In this document: piece after piece, positions 1 to 9,276 of the stretch
Position numbering within the stretch: the stretch's first letter is position 1
Layout of the letters: each line of letters opens with the position of its first letter
DNA from: Mogibacterium sp.
GTDB taxonomy: Bacteria > Bacillota > Clostridia > Peptostreptococcales > Anaerovoracaceae
Length of the DNA: 64,000 bases
Direction: 5' to 3'
Assembly (NCBI GenBank): GCA_017434025.1
Contig: JAFRGC010000013.1
Location: 46,411 to 110,410, forward strand
Program-made: the position numbers and the translations under genes
Notes under the pieces: generated by a model
Told to the model about the DNA's origin: nothing
The model's database searches: none
Seen by the model: the letters and a program-made list of their open reading frames with translations, nothing else

Positions 1-409
1 CGCCGGTCGTCTCGTTGGAGATCACTCTGCCGCCGTGCAGCATCAGTCTGACACCGGCAGGTCTGTCTGCAGTTCTTGTCACCATCGTGAGTTTGGAAAC
101 TGCAGCAATGCTCGCAAGCGCTTCTCCTCTGAATCCGAGAGAAGTTATGTTATCGAGATCGGCAATACCCGAGATCTTGCTGGTCGCATGTCTGAGAAAA
201 GCAGTCTCAGCTTCTTCAGCAGGGATTCCCGAGCCGTCATCAGTGACCCTGATATAGGATCGCCCTCCTCCCCTGATCTCAACGATGATCGAATGGGAGC
301 CGGCATCGATAGAGTTCTCCACGAGTTCTTTGACAGCACTAACAGGGCGCTCAATGACTTCGCCCGCCGCTATTTTATCCGCAATGAATTTGTCAAGTAC
401 TCTGATCAT
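1..409 (-). CDS. mutL: DNA mismatch repair protein MutL, N-terminal part (cut by window edge)
   Basis: About 136 N-terminal residues of MutL are present; the rest lies beyond base 1. MutL couples MutS mismatch recognition to strand removal. The protein begins MIRVLDKFIADKIAAGEV and shows the GHKL ATPase signature: ELVENSIDAG at residues 28-37 (catalytic Glu and Mg-binding Asn), DDGSGI near 60, RHATSKI, and GFRGEALASI. The ATG shares one base with the mutS stop (TAATG), so the two are translationally coupled. The C-terminal endonuclease half cannot be judged. Confidence 0.97.
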   Translation of the reverse strand, partial: MIRVLDKFIADKIAAGEVIERPVSAVKELVENSIDAGSHSIIVEIRGGGRSYIRVTDDGSGIPAEEAETAFLRHATSKISGIADLDNITSLGFRGEALASIAAVSKLTMVTRTADRPAGVRLMLHGGRVISNETTG

Positions 410-3057
410 TATCTGTCTGCTCCGTCACGGACCTCATCAATGAGATCCTGCAAAGTGTTGAGCGCCGCGAGAGGCGTCATCACATTGATATCGATTTCTT
501 TGATCTTATTGAGGATCCTGTCATACTTCTCGTTGCTCTCTGCGAGTTCTGCCATGCTGAATCCCTGCGGGATGAACGACAGCTGCACCTGTTCTTCTCC
601 TACGCTGTGCGAATCGGCAGAAGGCGCTCCGGATTCGAGTTCTCTGAGTTTGATCCTCGCTGATTTGCGGATCTCTTCCGGGACGCCTGCGATCCTCGCG
701 ACATGGATCCCGTAGCTCTTGCTGGCAGATCCGTCCACAATGTTATGCAGGAAAACGACATTGCTCCCCTCTTCACTTACAGCAACGGAAAGGTTGTGTA
801 TATTGTCAAAACTGTCCGCAAGCTCGGTAAGTTCGTGATAATGCGTAGCAAACATCGTTCTTACCCGGTGAGCAGGATCTGACAGGTACTCGACCGTTGC
901 CCATGCTATGGACAAACCGTCGAAAGTACTGGTGCCCCTTCCTATCTCATCGAGTATGATGAGGCTTCTTGATGTCGAATTGCGCAGAATCCCGGCAAGT
1001 TCACTCATCTCGATATAGAACGTTGACTGCCCATACGAAAGATTATCGGATGCGCCGATCCTCGTAAAGATCCTGTCAACGACACCGATCTCTGCGGACT
1101 CTGCCGGTACGAAAGATCCGATCTGTGCCATGAGGACGATAACAGCCGTCTGACGCATGTAAGTCGATTTACCGGACATGTTTGGGCCGGTGATGATCAG
1201 CATGCTGCGATCAGACATATCGATATATGTGTCGTTGGACACGAACATACCTGCACCCAGCAGCTGTTCTACAGATGGATGACGGCCTTTGCGTATATCT
1301 ATGATGTCACCATTATTGATAACAGGTTTGACATAGTTATTGTCAGAAGCGACTTTAGCAAACGAAAGCAGCACATCCAGTGACGCTACGCATGCAGAGG
1401 CTTTCTGCAGATCGGTTATGAACGGTTCCACGGAGGACCTGATCCTGCGGAATTCTTCGTATTCCAGCTTGTTGATCCTTGTTTCAGCACTGAATACAAG
1501 GTTCTCTTTTTCTTTAAGTTCCGGAGTGATGAACCTCTCATTGTTGACAAGTGTCTGCTTCCTGACATAGTCTTCAGGGACCTTGTCAGCCATAGCTTTG
1601 CTGACGTCGATGTAATAGCCGAATACTTTGTTATATCCGACTTTAAGAGTCTTGATCCCTGTACGCTCCTTCTCGGTTGCTTCCAGACCGGCAATCCACG
1701 CTTTGGCATCAGCGATCGATGCCTTGAGCTCATCCAGCTCTTCGGAATACCCCGGCTTAATAAGTCCGCCTTCTGTAATGACGTGCGGAGGTTCTTCGCA
1801 GATTGAGCGGTCTATCATGGTGTACAGACTGTCAAAATCTGCAATCCCTTCTTTGATCTCACCGATCAGAGCGCCTTGGAGATAGTCGAGCTGCTCGCGG
1901 ATATCCGGCAGCTGTCCAAGGGTTGTTTTGAGGGCGATGAGATCTCTTGCATTGGCACGTCCCGCTGCGATAGCCGCAGTGAGGCGCTGGAAGTCATATA
2001 CGTTCTTGAGTGAATTTGAAATATTGTTCGCAACGATCGGATTGTTCCTGAGTTCTTCGACAGCATCCAGTCTGCTGTTGATCTCAGCTGCGTCTGTAAG
2101 CGGCTCTCTGAGCCACTGTTTGAGCAGCCTGCCGCCCATTGCTGTACGAGTCTTGCCGAGGACCCCAAGCAGAGAACCCTTGACGTCATGATCATAGATC
2201 GTTTCCAGCAACTCCAGATTGCGCAGTGTCGACCGGTCAAGCTGCATGTGACTGCCATGCTGCCTGATGCTGATCTCCCTGATCTGATCGGGTTCGCTCT
2301 TCTGCGTATCAATGAGATACATCAGCAGAGATCCGACTGCGCATACCATCTCCTGATGGCCTTCGAGATCAAGCGGTACCAGTGAGGTCATGCCGAAATG
2401 CCGGAGGATGATTTCTCTGCAGGATGCTTCTCTGTAATATGAGTCATCAACTCTGTCTATAAACGGACTGATAAAATGATCATTGAGTGCCGCAGTGACT
2501 GTATCGGCACTGCTTTCAGCAAGCACAAGCTCTCTGATACCCATGACAGACAGTTCATCAGTCAGGATGCTGAATGACGGATCATCTCTGAACTCGGTGA
2601 CAGTGAGTTCTCCGGTCGTGATATCCGCCACTGCAAGAGCCGCAAGTTCTCCGGACAGACAGGCTGAAGCGATATAAACATTCTCTTCACGGCTGCCTGT
2701 ATCCGTAAGATCCAGCGTTCCAGGCGTATAGACACGGGTGATGTCTCTTCGTACGATGCCTTTGGCTTCTGCAGGATCTTCCATCTGCTCGCAAATCGCG
2801 ACTTTGTGACCGTTCTTGACCAACCTTACAATGTACGATTCGACGGAATGATAAGGAACACCACACATCGGCGCACGCTCTTCAAGGCCGCAGTTCCGGC
2901 CTGTCAGCGTAAGTTCCAGTTCCCGTGACGCAGTTATGGCATCATCAAAAAACATCTCGTAGAAATCTCCGAGACGGAACATCAGGATGGTATCGCGGTA
3001 ATCATCCTTGATCTTCATATATTGCTGCATCATTGGGGAAAGTTTATCCTGAGCCAA
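409..3057 (-). CDS. mutS: DNA mismatch repair protein MutS
   Basis: 882-residue mismatch-recognition ATPase, usual length for MutS1. The N-terminal GDFYEMF contains the Phe and Glu (residues about 32 and 34) that probe mispairs; the Walker A GPNMSGKST is near residue 625 and the Walker B LIILDEIGRGTS near 700. I start it at a TTG (3055-3057) because AGGAG lies 8 bases upstream (3066-3070) and the protein then begins LAQDKLSPMMQQY, matching the family. A longer GTG start at 3108 would translate a perfect hairpin (3081-3105) and has no family similarity. It follows the aminotransferase by 77 bases and overlaps mutL by one base. Confidence 0.97.
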   Translation of the reverse strand: MAQDKLSPMMQQYMKIKDDYRDTILMFRLGDFYEMFFDDAITASRELELTLTGRNCGLEERAPMCGVPYHSVESYIVRLVKNGHKVAICEQMEDPAEAKGIVRRDITRVYTPGTLDLTDTGSREENVYIASACLSGELAALAVADITTGELTVTEFRDDPSFSILTDELSVMGIRELVLAESSADTVTAALNDHFISPFIDRVDDSYYREASCREIILRHFGMTSLVPLDLEGHQEMVCAVGSLLMYLIDTQKSEPDQIREISIRQHGSHMQLDRSTLRNLELLETIYDHDVKGSLLGVLGKTRTAMGGRLLKQWLREPLTDAAEINSRLDAVEELRNNPIVANNISNSLKNVYDFQRLTAAIAAGRANARDLIALKTTLGQLPDIREQLDYLQGALIGEIKEGIADFDSLYTMIDRSICEEPPHVITEGGLIKPGYSEELDELKASIADAKAWIAGLEATEKERTGIKTLKVGYNKVFGYYIDVSKAMADKVPEDYVRKQTLVNNERFITPELKEKENLVFSAETRINKLEYEEFRRIRSSVEPFITDLQKASACVASLDVLLSFAKVASDNNYVKPVINNGDIIDIRKGRHPSVEQLLGAGMFVSNDTYIDMSDRSMLIITGPNMSGKSTYMRQTAVIVLMAQIGSFVPAESAEIGVVDRIFTRIGASDNLSYGQSTFYIEMSELAGILRNSTSRSLIILDEIGRGTSTFDGLSIAWATVEYLSDPAHRVRTMFATHYHELTELADSFDNIHNLSVAVSEEGSNVVFLHNIVDGSASKSYGIHVARIAGVPEEIRKSARIKLRELESGAPSADSHSVGEEQVQLSFIPQGFSMAELAESNEKYDRILNKIKEIDINVMTPLAALNTLQDLIDEVRDGADR

Positions 3058-3080
3058 ATTGTATTCTCCTGAATAAAGTT

Positions 3081-3105
3081 GTAGGGGGGATCGGATCCCC
3101 CCTAC
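3081..3105 (-). promoter_or_regulatory. Perfect 12-bp hairpin in the mutS leader
   Basis: Bases 3081-3092 (GTAGGGGGGATC) and 3094-3105 (GATCCCCCCTAC) are perfect inverted copies around one central base. The hairpin lies 24 bases upstream of the TTG start of mutS and downstream of the aminotransferase stop. On the transcribed strand it is followed by ACAACTTTATT, not a T-run, so it is not a standard intrinsic terminator. It may be a weak terminator, an RNA-processing or stability site, or an attenuator. Confidence 0.6.
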
Positions 3106-3134
3106 CACCTTAACATCATCTTAATGAGTTCTGA

Positions 3135-4331
3135 TTATCTAGCGTTGTAAGCAGCAACACCGAGTTTGATGAGTTCGCAAGCTCTTCTCATCTTGTCCGG
3201 TGTGAGGACGTATGCAATACGCATCTCGTTGCCGCCAAGGCCCTTGGTCGCATAGAATCCAGGAGCCGGTGCGAACATTGCAGTCTCGCCGTTATCATCG
3301 AATTCCTTGAGCATGAACATCAGGAAGGATTCGATATCATCTACAGGGAGTTTGCAAGTCATGTAGAATGCGCCTGCAGGCTTCTGGCAAACTACGCCAG
3401 GAATCTTGGAAATCTCTTCATAAGCAGCGTCTCTTCTTGCTTCGTACTCAGCCTTAGCTTCGTCATAGTAGCTCTTGTCCATTCTGTACAGAGCTGCTGC
3501 GCCGACCTGCTCAAGTGTTGGTACGCAGAGTCTGCCCTGAGCGAGCTTGAGGAGTGCGCTCATGAACTCTTCATTCTTGGAGATAGCAGCACCTACACGC
3601 GCACCGCATGCAGACCATCTCTTGGAAACGGAGTCTACGATAACGACTCTGTCAGCGATATCTTCGAGCTGTCCGAATGAGTGAGCTTCTGCTCCGTCAT
3701 ATACGAACTCTCTGTATACTTCGTCAGAGATGATCCAGAGATCATGTTCCTTAGCGATGTCGCCGATAAGTCTCATATCTTCAAGAGTAAGAACTCTTCC
3801 TGTAGGGTTGCCAGGCGAGAGGCAGCAGATTGCTTTCGTCTTAGGGGTGATAGCAGCCTCGATCAGATCTCTCTTAGCCCAGTTGTAACCGTCCTCAGCA
3901 GATGTTGTGAGCGGTACGAGGACTCCGGAAACCTCATTGCAGAATGTGTTGTAGTTGGTGTAGAAAGGCTCAGCGATAAGAGCTTCATCACCAGGGTTGA
4001 GGAGAGCTGTGAAGGCAAGGATCAGAGCTTCAGAACCACCGTTAGTGATAAGGATGTCCTTTCTCTCATACTCCATGTCGAAGTCTCTCTTCATGTAGTA
4101 GATCATTGCATCGCGCAGTTCATCGATACCCTGCGACTCAGCATATGCGATGACCTTCTTATCGAAATTTCTGATTGCTTCCATGAAGCAAGGAGGTGTC
4201 TCGATATCAGGCTGACCGATGTTAAGACGATAGACTTTCTTGCCATGTTCTCTCTCGGCCTCAAAAGCGAATACGTTGAATCTTCTGATCGGTGAGAACT
4301 GCATTGCTGCACATCTTTTTGATACTTCCAT
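3135..4331 (-). CDS. PLP-dependent class I/II aminotransferase
   Basis: 398 residues, fold-type I aminotransferase of the AspC/AlaT-like group. Visible motifs are NIGQPDIETP near the N-terminus, NGGSEALILAF (cofactor phosphate region), SPGNPTGRVL, SDEVYREFVYDG and SVSKRWSACGARVGA, whose Lys should carry PLP; a C-terminal RIAYV likely supplies the substrate-carboxylate Arg. Start is the ATG at 4329-4331 with AAGGAG six bases upstream; longer readings lack family similarity. It sits 61 bases after tlyA and 77 bases before mutS. The substrate (aspartate, alanine or aromatic) cannot be decided from sequence. Confidence 0.9.
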   Translation of the reverse strand: MEVSKRCAAMQFSPIRRFNVFAFEAEREHGKKVYRLNIGQPDIETPPCFMEAIRNFDKKVIAYAESQGIDELRDAMIYYMKRDFDMEYERKDILITNGGSEALILAFTALLNPGDEALIAEPFYTNYNTFCNEVSGVLVPLTTSAEDGYNWAKRDLIEAAITPKTKAICCLSPGNPTGRVLTLEDMRLIGDIAKEHDLWIISDEVYREFVYDGAEAHSFGQLEDIADRVVIVDSVSKRWSACGARVGAAISKNEEFMSALLKLAQGRLCVPTLEQVGAAALYRMDKSYYDEAKAEYEARRDAAYEEISKIPGVVCQKPAGAFYMTCKLPVDDIESFLMFMLKEFDDNGETAMFAPAPGFYATKGLGGNEMRIAYVLTPDKMRRACELIKLGVAAYNAR

Positions 4332-4392
4332 GTTGATCTCCTTACATATAAATATTGATAGCTTAAGGGTTACGCTATGTATTGATATAAAG

Positions 4393-5184
4393 TCAGTGAA
4401 GCTCAGAATGCGATGCCTGGACCACATCCCGCACACTTACTTTATTATCGCACGTTTTGTTGGAAAGTAAAAGCAGATATTCAATATTTCCTTTGGTTCC
4501 TCTGATCGGTGAATAGGTCAGTTCTACAGGATACAAGCCATTGTCCTGAGCATATCCTATGACCTTGCGGATGACTTCTTCATGCACCGCCGGCTCTCTC
4601 ACGATACCGCCCTTTCCTACCTGTTCTCTGCCTGCTTCAAACTGTGGTTTGACCAGGCACAGGATCTTACCTCCAGGAGCGAGGACCTTCGCTGCAACCG
4701 GGAACATATGGCTGACAGAGATGAAACTCACATCTATTGATATAAGCTCAACCGGCTCTTCGATAAGATCTGTGTCGAGGTACCGGATATTGGTCTTCTC
4801 CATATTTACGACTCTCGGATCGGTTCGAAGCTTGTAATCGAGCTGTCCGTATCCGACATCGATAGCATAGACTTTGGATGCGCCATGCTGGAGCATGCAG
4901 TCCGTGAAGCCGCCTGTGGAAGCGCCCATATCGATACATACAGCACATTCACAGGAAACTCCCCAGTCCTCGATCGCTTTCTGCAGCTTGAGACCTCCCC
5001 TGCTTACATACGGACATTCCTTGCCTGCAACTACGATCTCTGAATCCACATCAAAACTCTGGCCAGGTTTGTCTTCGAGTCTTCCGTTGACCGTAACAAG
5101 ACCGGCCATGATCGTTCTCTTGGCCTTCTCGCGGGATTCCGCCAGACCATTATTCACAAGCAGTACGTCAAGCCTTTCTTTCAA
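4393..5184 (-). CDS. tlyA: TlyA-family rRNA (cytidine-2'-O)-methyltransferase
   Basis: 263 residues. An N-terminal S4-like RNA-binding domain (MKERLDVLLVNNGLAESREKAKR through VTVNG) is followed by a FtsJ-type SAM methyltransferase with DMGASTGGFTDCML (SAM-binding loop), YAIDVGYGQLDYK and a CLVKPQFEAGRE segment. Members of the family methylate 16S and/or 23S rRNA ribose. The start overlaps the last 17 bases of dxs, so expression is coupled. The dxs-tlyA order is common in Clostridia; there it is often followed by nadK, argR, recN and spoIVB, none of which occur here. Confidence 0.93.
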   Translation of the reverse strand: MKERLDVLLVNNGLAESREKAKRTIMAGLVTVNGRLEDKPGQSFDVDSEIVVAGKECPYVSRGGLKLQKAIEDWGVSCECAVCIDMGASTGGFTDCMLQHGASKVYAIDVGYGQLDYKLRTDPRVVNMEKTNIRYLDTDLIEEPVELISIDVSFISVSHMFPVAAKVLAPGGKILCLVKPQFEAGREQVGKGGIVREPAVHEEVIRKVIGYAQDNGLYPVELTYSPIRGTKGNIEYLLLLSNKTCDNKVSVRDVVQASHSELH

Positions 5185-7027
5185 GTCTTTCCTGCACCTT
5201 TCGAACTATTGATTCAGCATCGATCCCGCATTCCTTCCTGAGCGAAGGAATATCTCCGTGAGGAATAAATCTGTCAGGGATCGCAATATTGATGATATCG
5301 TATGAAGCATCGCTGTTGGCCGCTCCGAATGATTCTCCGAAACCGCCTGAGAAGACATTGTCTTCAACTGTGACGACAAGTCCGGTATCAAGAGCAGCCC
5401 ATGTCGTATCGAGAGGTTTGACAACCGCCACGTTGACGACACCGGTATCAAGGCCGGAAGCTTTGAGGATCTCTGCAGCACGGATCGCTTCATCGAGCAT
5501 AGCTCCGACTGCAAGGATCGTAACGTCCCTGCCTTCACTGATCGTGCTGTTAGCGCCGCGGAATCTGCGAAGCCTGAGATGATCTCCCTCACTCGAACCT
5601 CTCGGATATCTGATGGCGACAGGCCCATCCATGTCAACTGCGAATTCGAGCATTTCAGCCAGCTGGTTGCCGTCTGCAGGAGCAAGCACCGTCATTCCCG
5701 GGATCATAGAGAGATACGACAGATCGAACTGACCATGATGAGTCTCTCCATCTGCTCCTACAAGACCCGCTCTGTCTACTGCGAAAACAACGTGAAGATC
5801 CTGAAGTGCCACATCCTCGATGATGTAATCGAAAGCCCTCTGGAGGAAACTCGAGTAGATGGCAACGACCGGTTTCATGCCTGCTTTGGCAAGTCCCGCC
5901 GCAAAAACTACTGCGTGCTCTTCCGCGATTCCGACATCAAAATACCTGTCTGTATGAGCTTCATAGAACGGGATCAATCCGGTTGCCGTTCCCATAGCTG
6001 CCGCGATAGCAACTATCTTGTCATCCTTATCAGCGAGTGCTGTCAGTGTCTCTCCGAAGACTTTGGAGTATGACGGCGAAGTACTCTTCTTCAGTTCCTC
6101 ACCTGTCTCAATGTCAAATGGTCCGATTCCGTGGAATTTGCGCGGATATTTCTCAGACCATTTGTAGCCTTTGCCTTTGACTGTTATGACGTGGATGAGT
6201 GTTGGCCCGTCGTATTCTGCCGCTGCTTTGAGAATATCTGACATCTGCCGGATATCATAACCGTCGACAGGTCCGAAGTACTTGATCCCAAGGTCTTCGA
6301 TCAGGTGGCCTTCCTCACCGAGTACAGAATACTTGATCTTCTGCTTAGAGCTCCTGAGGCCTTTGGTGATCGGGCGTCCGATGAACGGTACATTATCCAG
6401 GGCGGATTTGACAGATACTTTAGCCTGATCATATTTCTGCGATGAGCGGACTTTGTTAAGATATTTCGACAGCGCTCCTACATTGTGCGAGATCGACATG
6501 CCATTATCATTGAGCACTATATTGACATTGGTCTGATTCGCTCCGATGTTATTGAGCGCTTCATAAACTGTACCGTTAGTAAACGAACCGTCGCCGATCA
6601 CAGCAACAACGTTGTAGTCTTCCCCGCTGATATCTCTTGCGACAGCCATTCCGTAAGCAGCGCTGACTGAAGTGCTTGAATGACCGGTATCATATGCGTC
6701 AAACGCACTCTCACGGCTCTTAGGGAAGCCTGACATGCCGCCGTACTGCCTGAGTGTATCAAAACCTGCAGCGCGTCCCGTAAGGATCTTATGTACATAA
6801 GTCTGGTGCCCGACATCATATATGATACGGTCCTTCGGACAGTTAAAAGTCCTCATGAGAGCAACTGTAAGTTCGACGATCCCCAGATTGGATGAAACAT
6901 GTCCGCCTGTTCTGGAGACTTTCTCTACAATGAAAGACCGGATGTCTTCACACAGTTCATTGAGGTCAGACACTGGAGCAGTCTTGCATATATTGAGAAG
7001 GTCGTCGTTATATAAATCGTATTTCAT
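5168..7027 (-). CDS. dxs: 1-deoxy-D-xylulose-5-phosphate synthase
   Basis: 619 residues, full length. Makes DXP from pyruvate and glyceraldehyde-3-phosphate, the entry step of the MEP isoprenoid pathway. N-terminal GGHVSSNLGIVELT, YDVGHQTYVHK and the TPP/Mg motif GDGSFTNGTVYEALNN are present; the central VGIAEEHAVVFAAGLA and VDRAGLVGADGETHHG mark the transketolase pyrimidine domain, and a transketolase C-terminal domain ends the protein. It lies 21 bases after ispA, linking precursor supply and prenyl synthesis in one transcript, and overlaps tlyA. Confidence 0.98.
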   Translation of the reverse strand: MKYDLYNDDLLNICKTAPVSDLNELCEDIRSFIVEKVSRTGGHVSSNLGIVELTVALMRTFNCPKDRIIYDVGHQTYVHKILTGRAAGFDTLRQYGGMSGFPKSRESAFDAYDTGHSSTSVSAAYGMAVARDISGEDYNVVAVIGDGSFTNGTVYEALNNIGANQTNVNIVLNDNGMSISHNVGALSKYLNKVRSSQKYDQAKVSVKSALDNVPFIGRPITKGLRSSKQKIKYSVLGEEGHLIEDLGIKYFGPVDGYDIRQMSDILKAAAEYDGPTLIHVITVKGKGYKWSEKYPRKFHGIGPFDIETGEELKKSTSPSYSKVFGETLTALADKDDKIVAIAAAMGTATGLIPFYEAHTDRYFDVGIAEEHAVVFAAGLAKAGMKPVVAIYSSFLQRAFDYIIEDVALQDLHVVFAVDRAGLVGADGETHHGQFDLSYLSMIPGMTVLAPADGNQLAEMLEFAVDMDGPVAIRYPRGSSEGDHLRLRRFRGANSTISEGRDVTILAVGAMLDEAIRAAEILKASGLDTGVVNVAVVKPLDTTWAALDTGLVVTVEDNVFSGGFGESFGAANSDASYDIINIAIPDRFIPHGDIPSLRKECGIDAESIVRKVQERLERKA

Positions 7028-7048
7028 TGTTTGCCATTACCTGATCGA

Positions 7049-7939
7049 TCAGTACTTACGTATCTCGAGTTTGTCTGCGAGCTCATTGAAGAATGATGCA
7101 CTGCTGCCGAACTTCGCTATAGATGCTTTCGCGCCGGAAGTAAGTCTGTGGAGCTCGTTCTTTGCTGCTTCCATGCCATGTACACATACATAGTTGCATT
7201 TCCCGAGATCCTGATCTTTACCAACATTCTTGCCGATGAGTTCTGCGTCGCCCTCGAAGTCAAGAATATCATCAAGGACCTGGAACGCGACACCAATATT
7301 GTGTGCATATTCTGTGAAGGCTTCGAGAACTTCTTCGTCTGCGCCTGCCAGAATAAGGCCCGCACGGACAGGTGCGGTGATGAGATCAGCGGTTTTGTGA
7401 TCCTCTATGAAAGAAACGAGTTCGGGCGTTGCCTCCGCATACTCACCTCGTACGTCTGCAGTCTGACCGCCGATCATGCCTCTGATTCCTGCACGTGACA
7501 TGATCTCATGTGCTGCCCTGGCATGCCGGATGACGGTGCCCTGGTCATTGCAGTGCAGCAGGACTTCTCCTGTCATCACTTCCGCAGCAGTGTTGAGAAG
7601 ACCGTCGCCGGCCAGTATTGCCATATCCTCGCCGTATACTTTATGGTTGGTAGGCTTGCCTCTTCTCAGATCATCATTGTCCATTGCCGGGAGATCATCG
7701 TGAATAAGCGAATATGTATGTATATATTCAAGGCTCAGCGCGTATGGGAGAGCCTGTACGAGATCCCCTCCTGCCCAGTCACAGCTCGCCAGCAGAAGTA
7801 CCGGTCTCAGCCTTTTGCCGCCTACCTGAAGGCTGTATTCCATAGCATCTCTGAGGACTCCGGCCTCATCTCCTACTGCCGGTATACAGTCCGTGAGATG
7901 CTCATTGATGAAAGCCCTGTATTCCTCATAACTAAACAT
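7049..7939 (-). CDS. ispA: Polyprenyl synthetase (farnesyl/geranyl diphosphate synthase)
   Basis: About 296 residues, all-alpha prenyltransferase. The first Asp-rich motif is LIHDDLPAMDNDDLRRGKPT and the second is FQVLDDILDFEGD; GGKRLRP near the N-terminus binds IPP. I prefer the ATG at 7937-7939, which overlaps the xseB stop by 8 bases and has GAAGGG about 10 bases upstream; an ATG three codons earlier sits almost on top of that SD. The xseB-ispA-dxs order is the classic Clostridia/Bacilli arrangement. Chain length is likely C15, inferred from family and context only. Confidence 0.95.
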   Translation of the reverse strand: MFSYEEYRAFINEHLTDCIPAVGDEAGVLRDAMEYSLQVGGKRLRPVLLLASCDWAGGDLVQALPYALSLEYIHTYSLIHDDLPAMDNDDLRRGKPTNHKVYGEDMAILAGDGLLNTAAEVMTGEVLLHCNDQGTVIRHARAAHEIMSRAGIRGMIGGQTADVRGEYAEATPELVSFIEDHKTADLITAPVRAGLILAGADEEVLEAFTEYAHNIGVAFQVLDDILDFEGDAELIGKNVGKDQDLGKCNYVCVHGMEAAKNELHRLTSGAKASIAKFGSSASFFNELADKLEIRKY

Positions 7940-8132
7940 TCTGATCATTCCCTTCTGTATAGACTTCGATATGCTGATCTGCTTTATCAAGGATCTCTTT
8001 GCAGAACTCAGCCTCTTTCATTCCCTCTTCGAAGAGTCTGAGAGACTCTTCAAGGGTAGTCGCCTGCTTGCCGATTTCAGCAGCAGCTTTCTGAAGATTA
8101 TTGAGTGCCTCAGTGAATGTCTTATCAGCCAT
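7932..8132 (-). CDS. xseB: Exodeoxyribonuclease VII small subunit
   Basis: 66 residues, typical for XseB. The sequence is a coiled-coil pattern (FTEALNNLQKAAAEIGKQ, LEESLRLFEEGMKEAEFC). XseB binds several copies per XseA to form the ssDNA-degrading exonuclease VII. It begins one base after the xseA stop and overlaps the ispA start by 8 bases. Confidence 0.95.
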   Translation of the reverse strand: MADKTFTEALNNLQKAAAEIGKQATTLEESLRLFEEGMKEAEFCKEILDKADQHIEVYTEGNDQNV

Positions 8133-8133
8133 A

Positions 8134-9276
8134 TTATTCCTTCCTTATCTCGATGGCTCTTGCCGTAAATGATCCGTCTCTCATTCTGACAGTATAATCA
8201 TTACCTTCAATAATTCCGGTGACATCAGGTATTACCGATCCTTCATCATCGAGGACAGCCGCGTAGCCTTTTGAGAAAATGCTGCGCGGATCATTCTCTC
8301 TGATGAGTATCATCGCTTTTTCCATAGAACTGCGGGCATCAGCCAGCTTTCCTTTCATATTGGAATACAGCAGATCTGTTCTTGATGTGAGCAGCTGCCG
8401 TTCCGTCTTGATCTTATGACGGATAGATGTCAGAAGCAGCTGCATGTCGTATTCGATATCATCCCTCAGCTGTGCAGTGTCCATGACTGCCATGTCCGCT
8501 GCAGCTGTAGGAGTCTCAGCCCTGACGTCAGCAACAAAGTCGCTGATGGAGAAATCTGATTCATGTCCTACCGCGCTGATGACAGGGATATCGGATGCAA
8601 AGATCGCTCTCGCCACACCTTCATCATTGAACGCTGCGAGGTCTTCAGCAGAACCGCCTCCACGTCCTACGATCAGTGTATCTATCCTGTAGCCGCTTCG
8701 TACGAGTTCATTTGCGATCTCTATATTGCGGATGATGCTCTGTGCAGCACCGTCTCCCTGGACCTGGGTCGGGAAAATGAGGATGTCCGTAAGATCATTT
8801 TTGCCTGTGATGATCTTCTTGATATCTTCGACAGCCGCACCGGTCGAGGAAGTCACAACACCCACCCGCAGAGGGAATTCCGGGAGAGGCTTCTTCCACT
8901 TGCGGTCGAAGAGGCCTTCTTCTTCAAGCTTTTTCCTGATGCGGTTGAATTCCGCCATCAGATCTCCCTCTCCGACAGCTTCAACATGGGTGATGCTGAA
9001 GGAATAGCTGCCGCCCTTAGGATAAGGACTGATGTCTCCGACGGCTATGATCTTCTTGCCATTCTCAACAAGACTCATATCTATCCTGCGTACATTGGAT
9101 CCCCAGATAGCACACTTGAGAATACTCCCCGAGTCTTTGAGAGTAAGATACCAGTGCTGCCCTCCTCTGCTTAGCCCGGAGATCTCGCCTTCTACAGGGA
9201 GACCGCGGAGATTGTAGTCATCACGCAGTCTCTTGGCTATATATTCATTTACTTGAGTGACTGTTACGGGTTTCAT
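8134..9276 (-). CDS. xseA: Exodeoxyribonuclease VII large subunit
   Basis: 380 residues, slightly shorter than the usual 400-450 because of a short C-terminal coiled region. An N-terminal OB-fold (VTQVNEYIAKRLRDDY, VEGEISGLSRGGQHWYLTLKD) is followed by the catalytic domain with VGVVTSSTGAAVEDI, VGRGGGSAEDLAAFNDE (active-site region) and PVISAVGHESDFSISDFVAD. It degrades single-stranded DNA from both ends. The ATG overlaps the upstream M22 gene by four bases (ATGA). Confidence 0.96.
   Translation of the reverse strand: MKPVTVTQVNEYIAKRLRDDYNLRGLPVEGEISGLSRGGQHWYLTLKDSGSILKCAIWGSNVRRIDMSLVENGKKIIAVGDISPYPKGGSYSFSITHVEAVGEGDLMAEFNRIRKKLEEEGLFDRKWKKPLPEFPLRVGVVTSSTGAAVEDIKKIITGKNDLTDILIFPTQVQGDGAAQSIIRNIEIANELVRSGYRIDTLIVGRGGGSAEDLAAFNDEGVARAIFASDIPVISAVGHESDFSISDFVADVRAETPTAAADMAVMDTAQLRDDIEYDMQLLLTSIRHKIKTERQLLTSRTDLLYSNMKGKLADARSSMEKAMILIRENDPRSIFSKGYAAVLDDEGSVIPDVTGIIEGNDYTVRMRDGSFTARAIEIRKE

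Noticed and set aside
35-715. Plus-strand frame of 226 codons opposite mutL-mutS
   Set aside because: It is antisense to well-conserved mutL and mutS coding sequence and its translation has no coherent domain pattern.
3058-3108. GTG start of mutS at 3108
   Set aside because: It would encode the leader hairpin and lacks an SD, whereas the TTG at 3057 has AGGAG at proper spacing and restores the family N-terminus.
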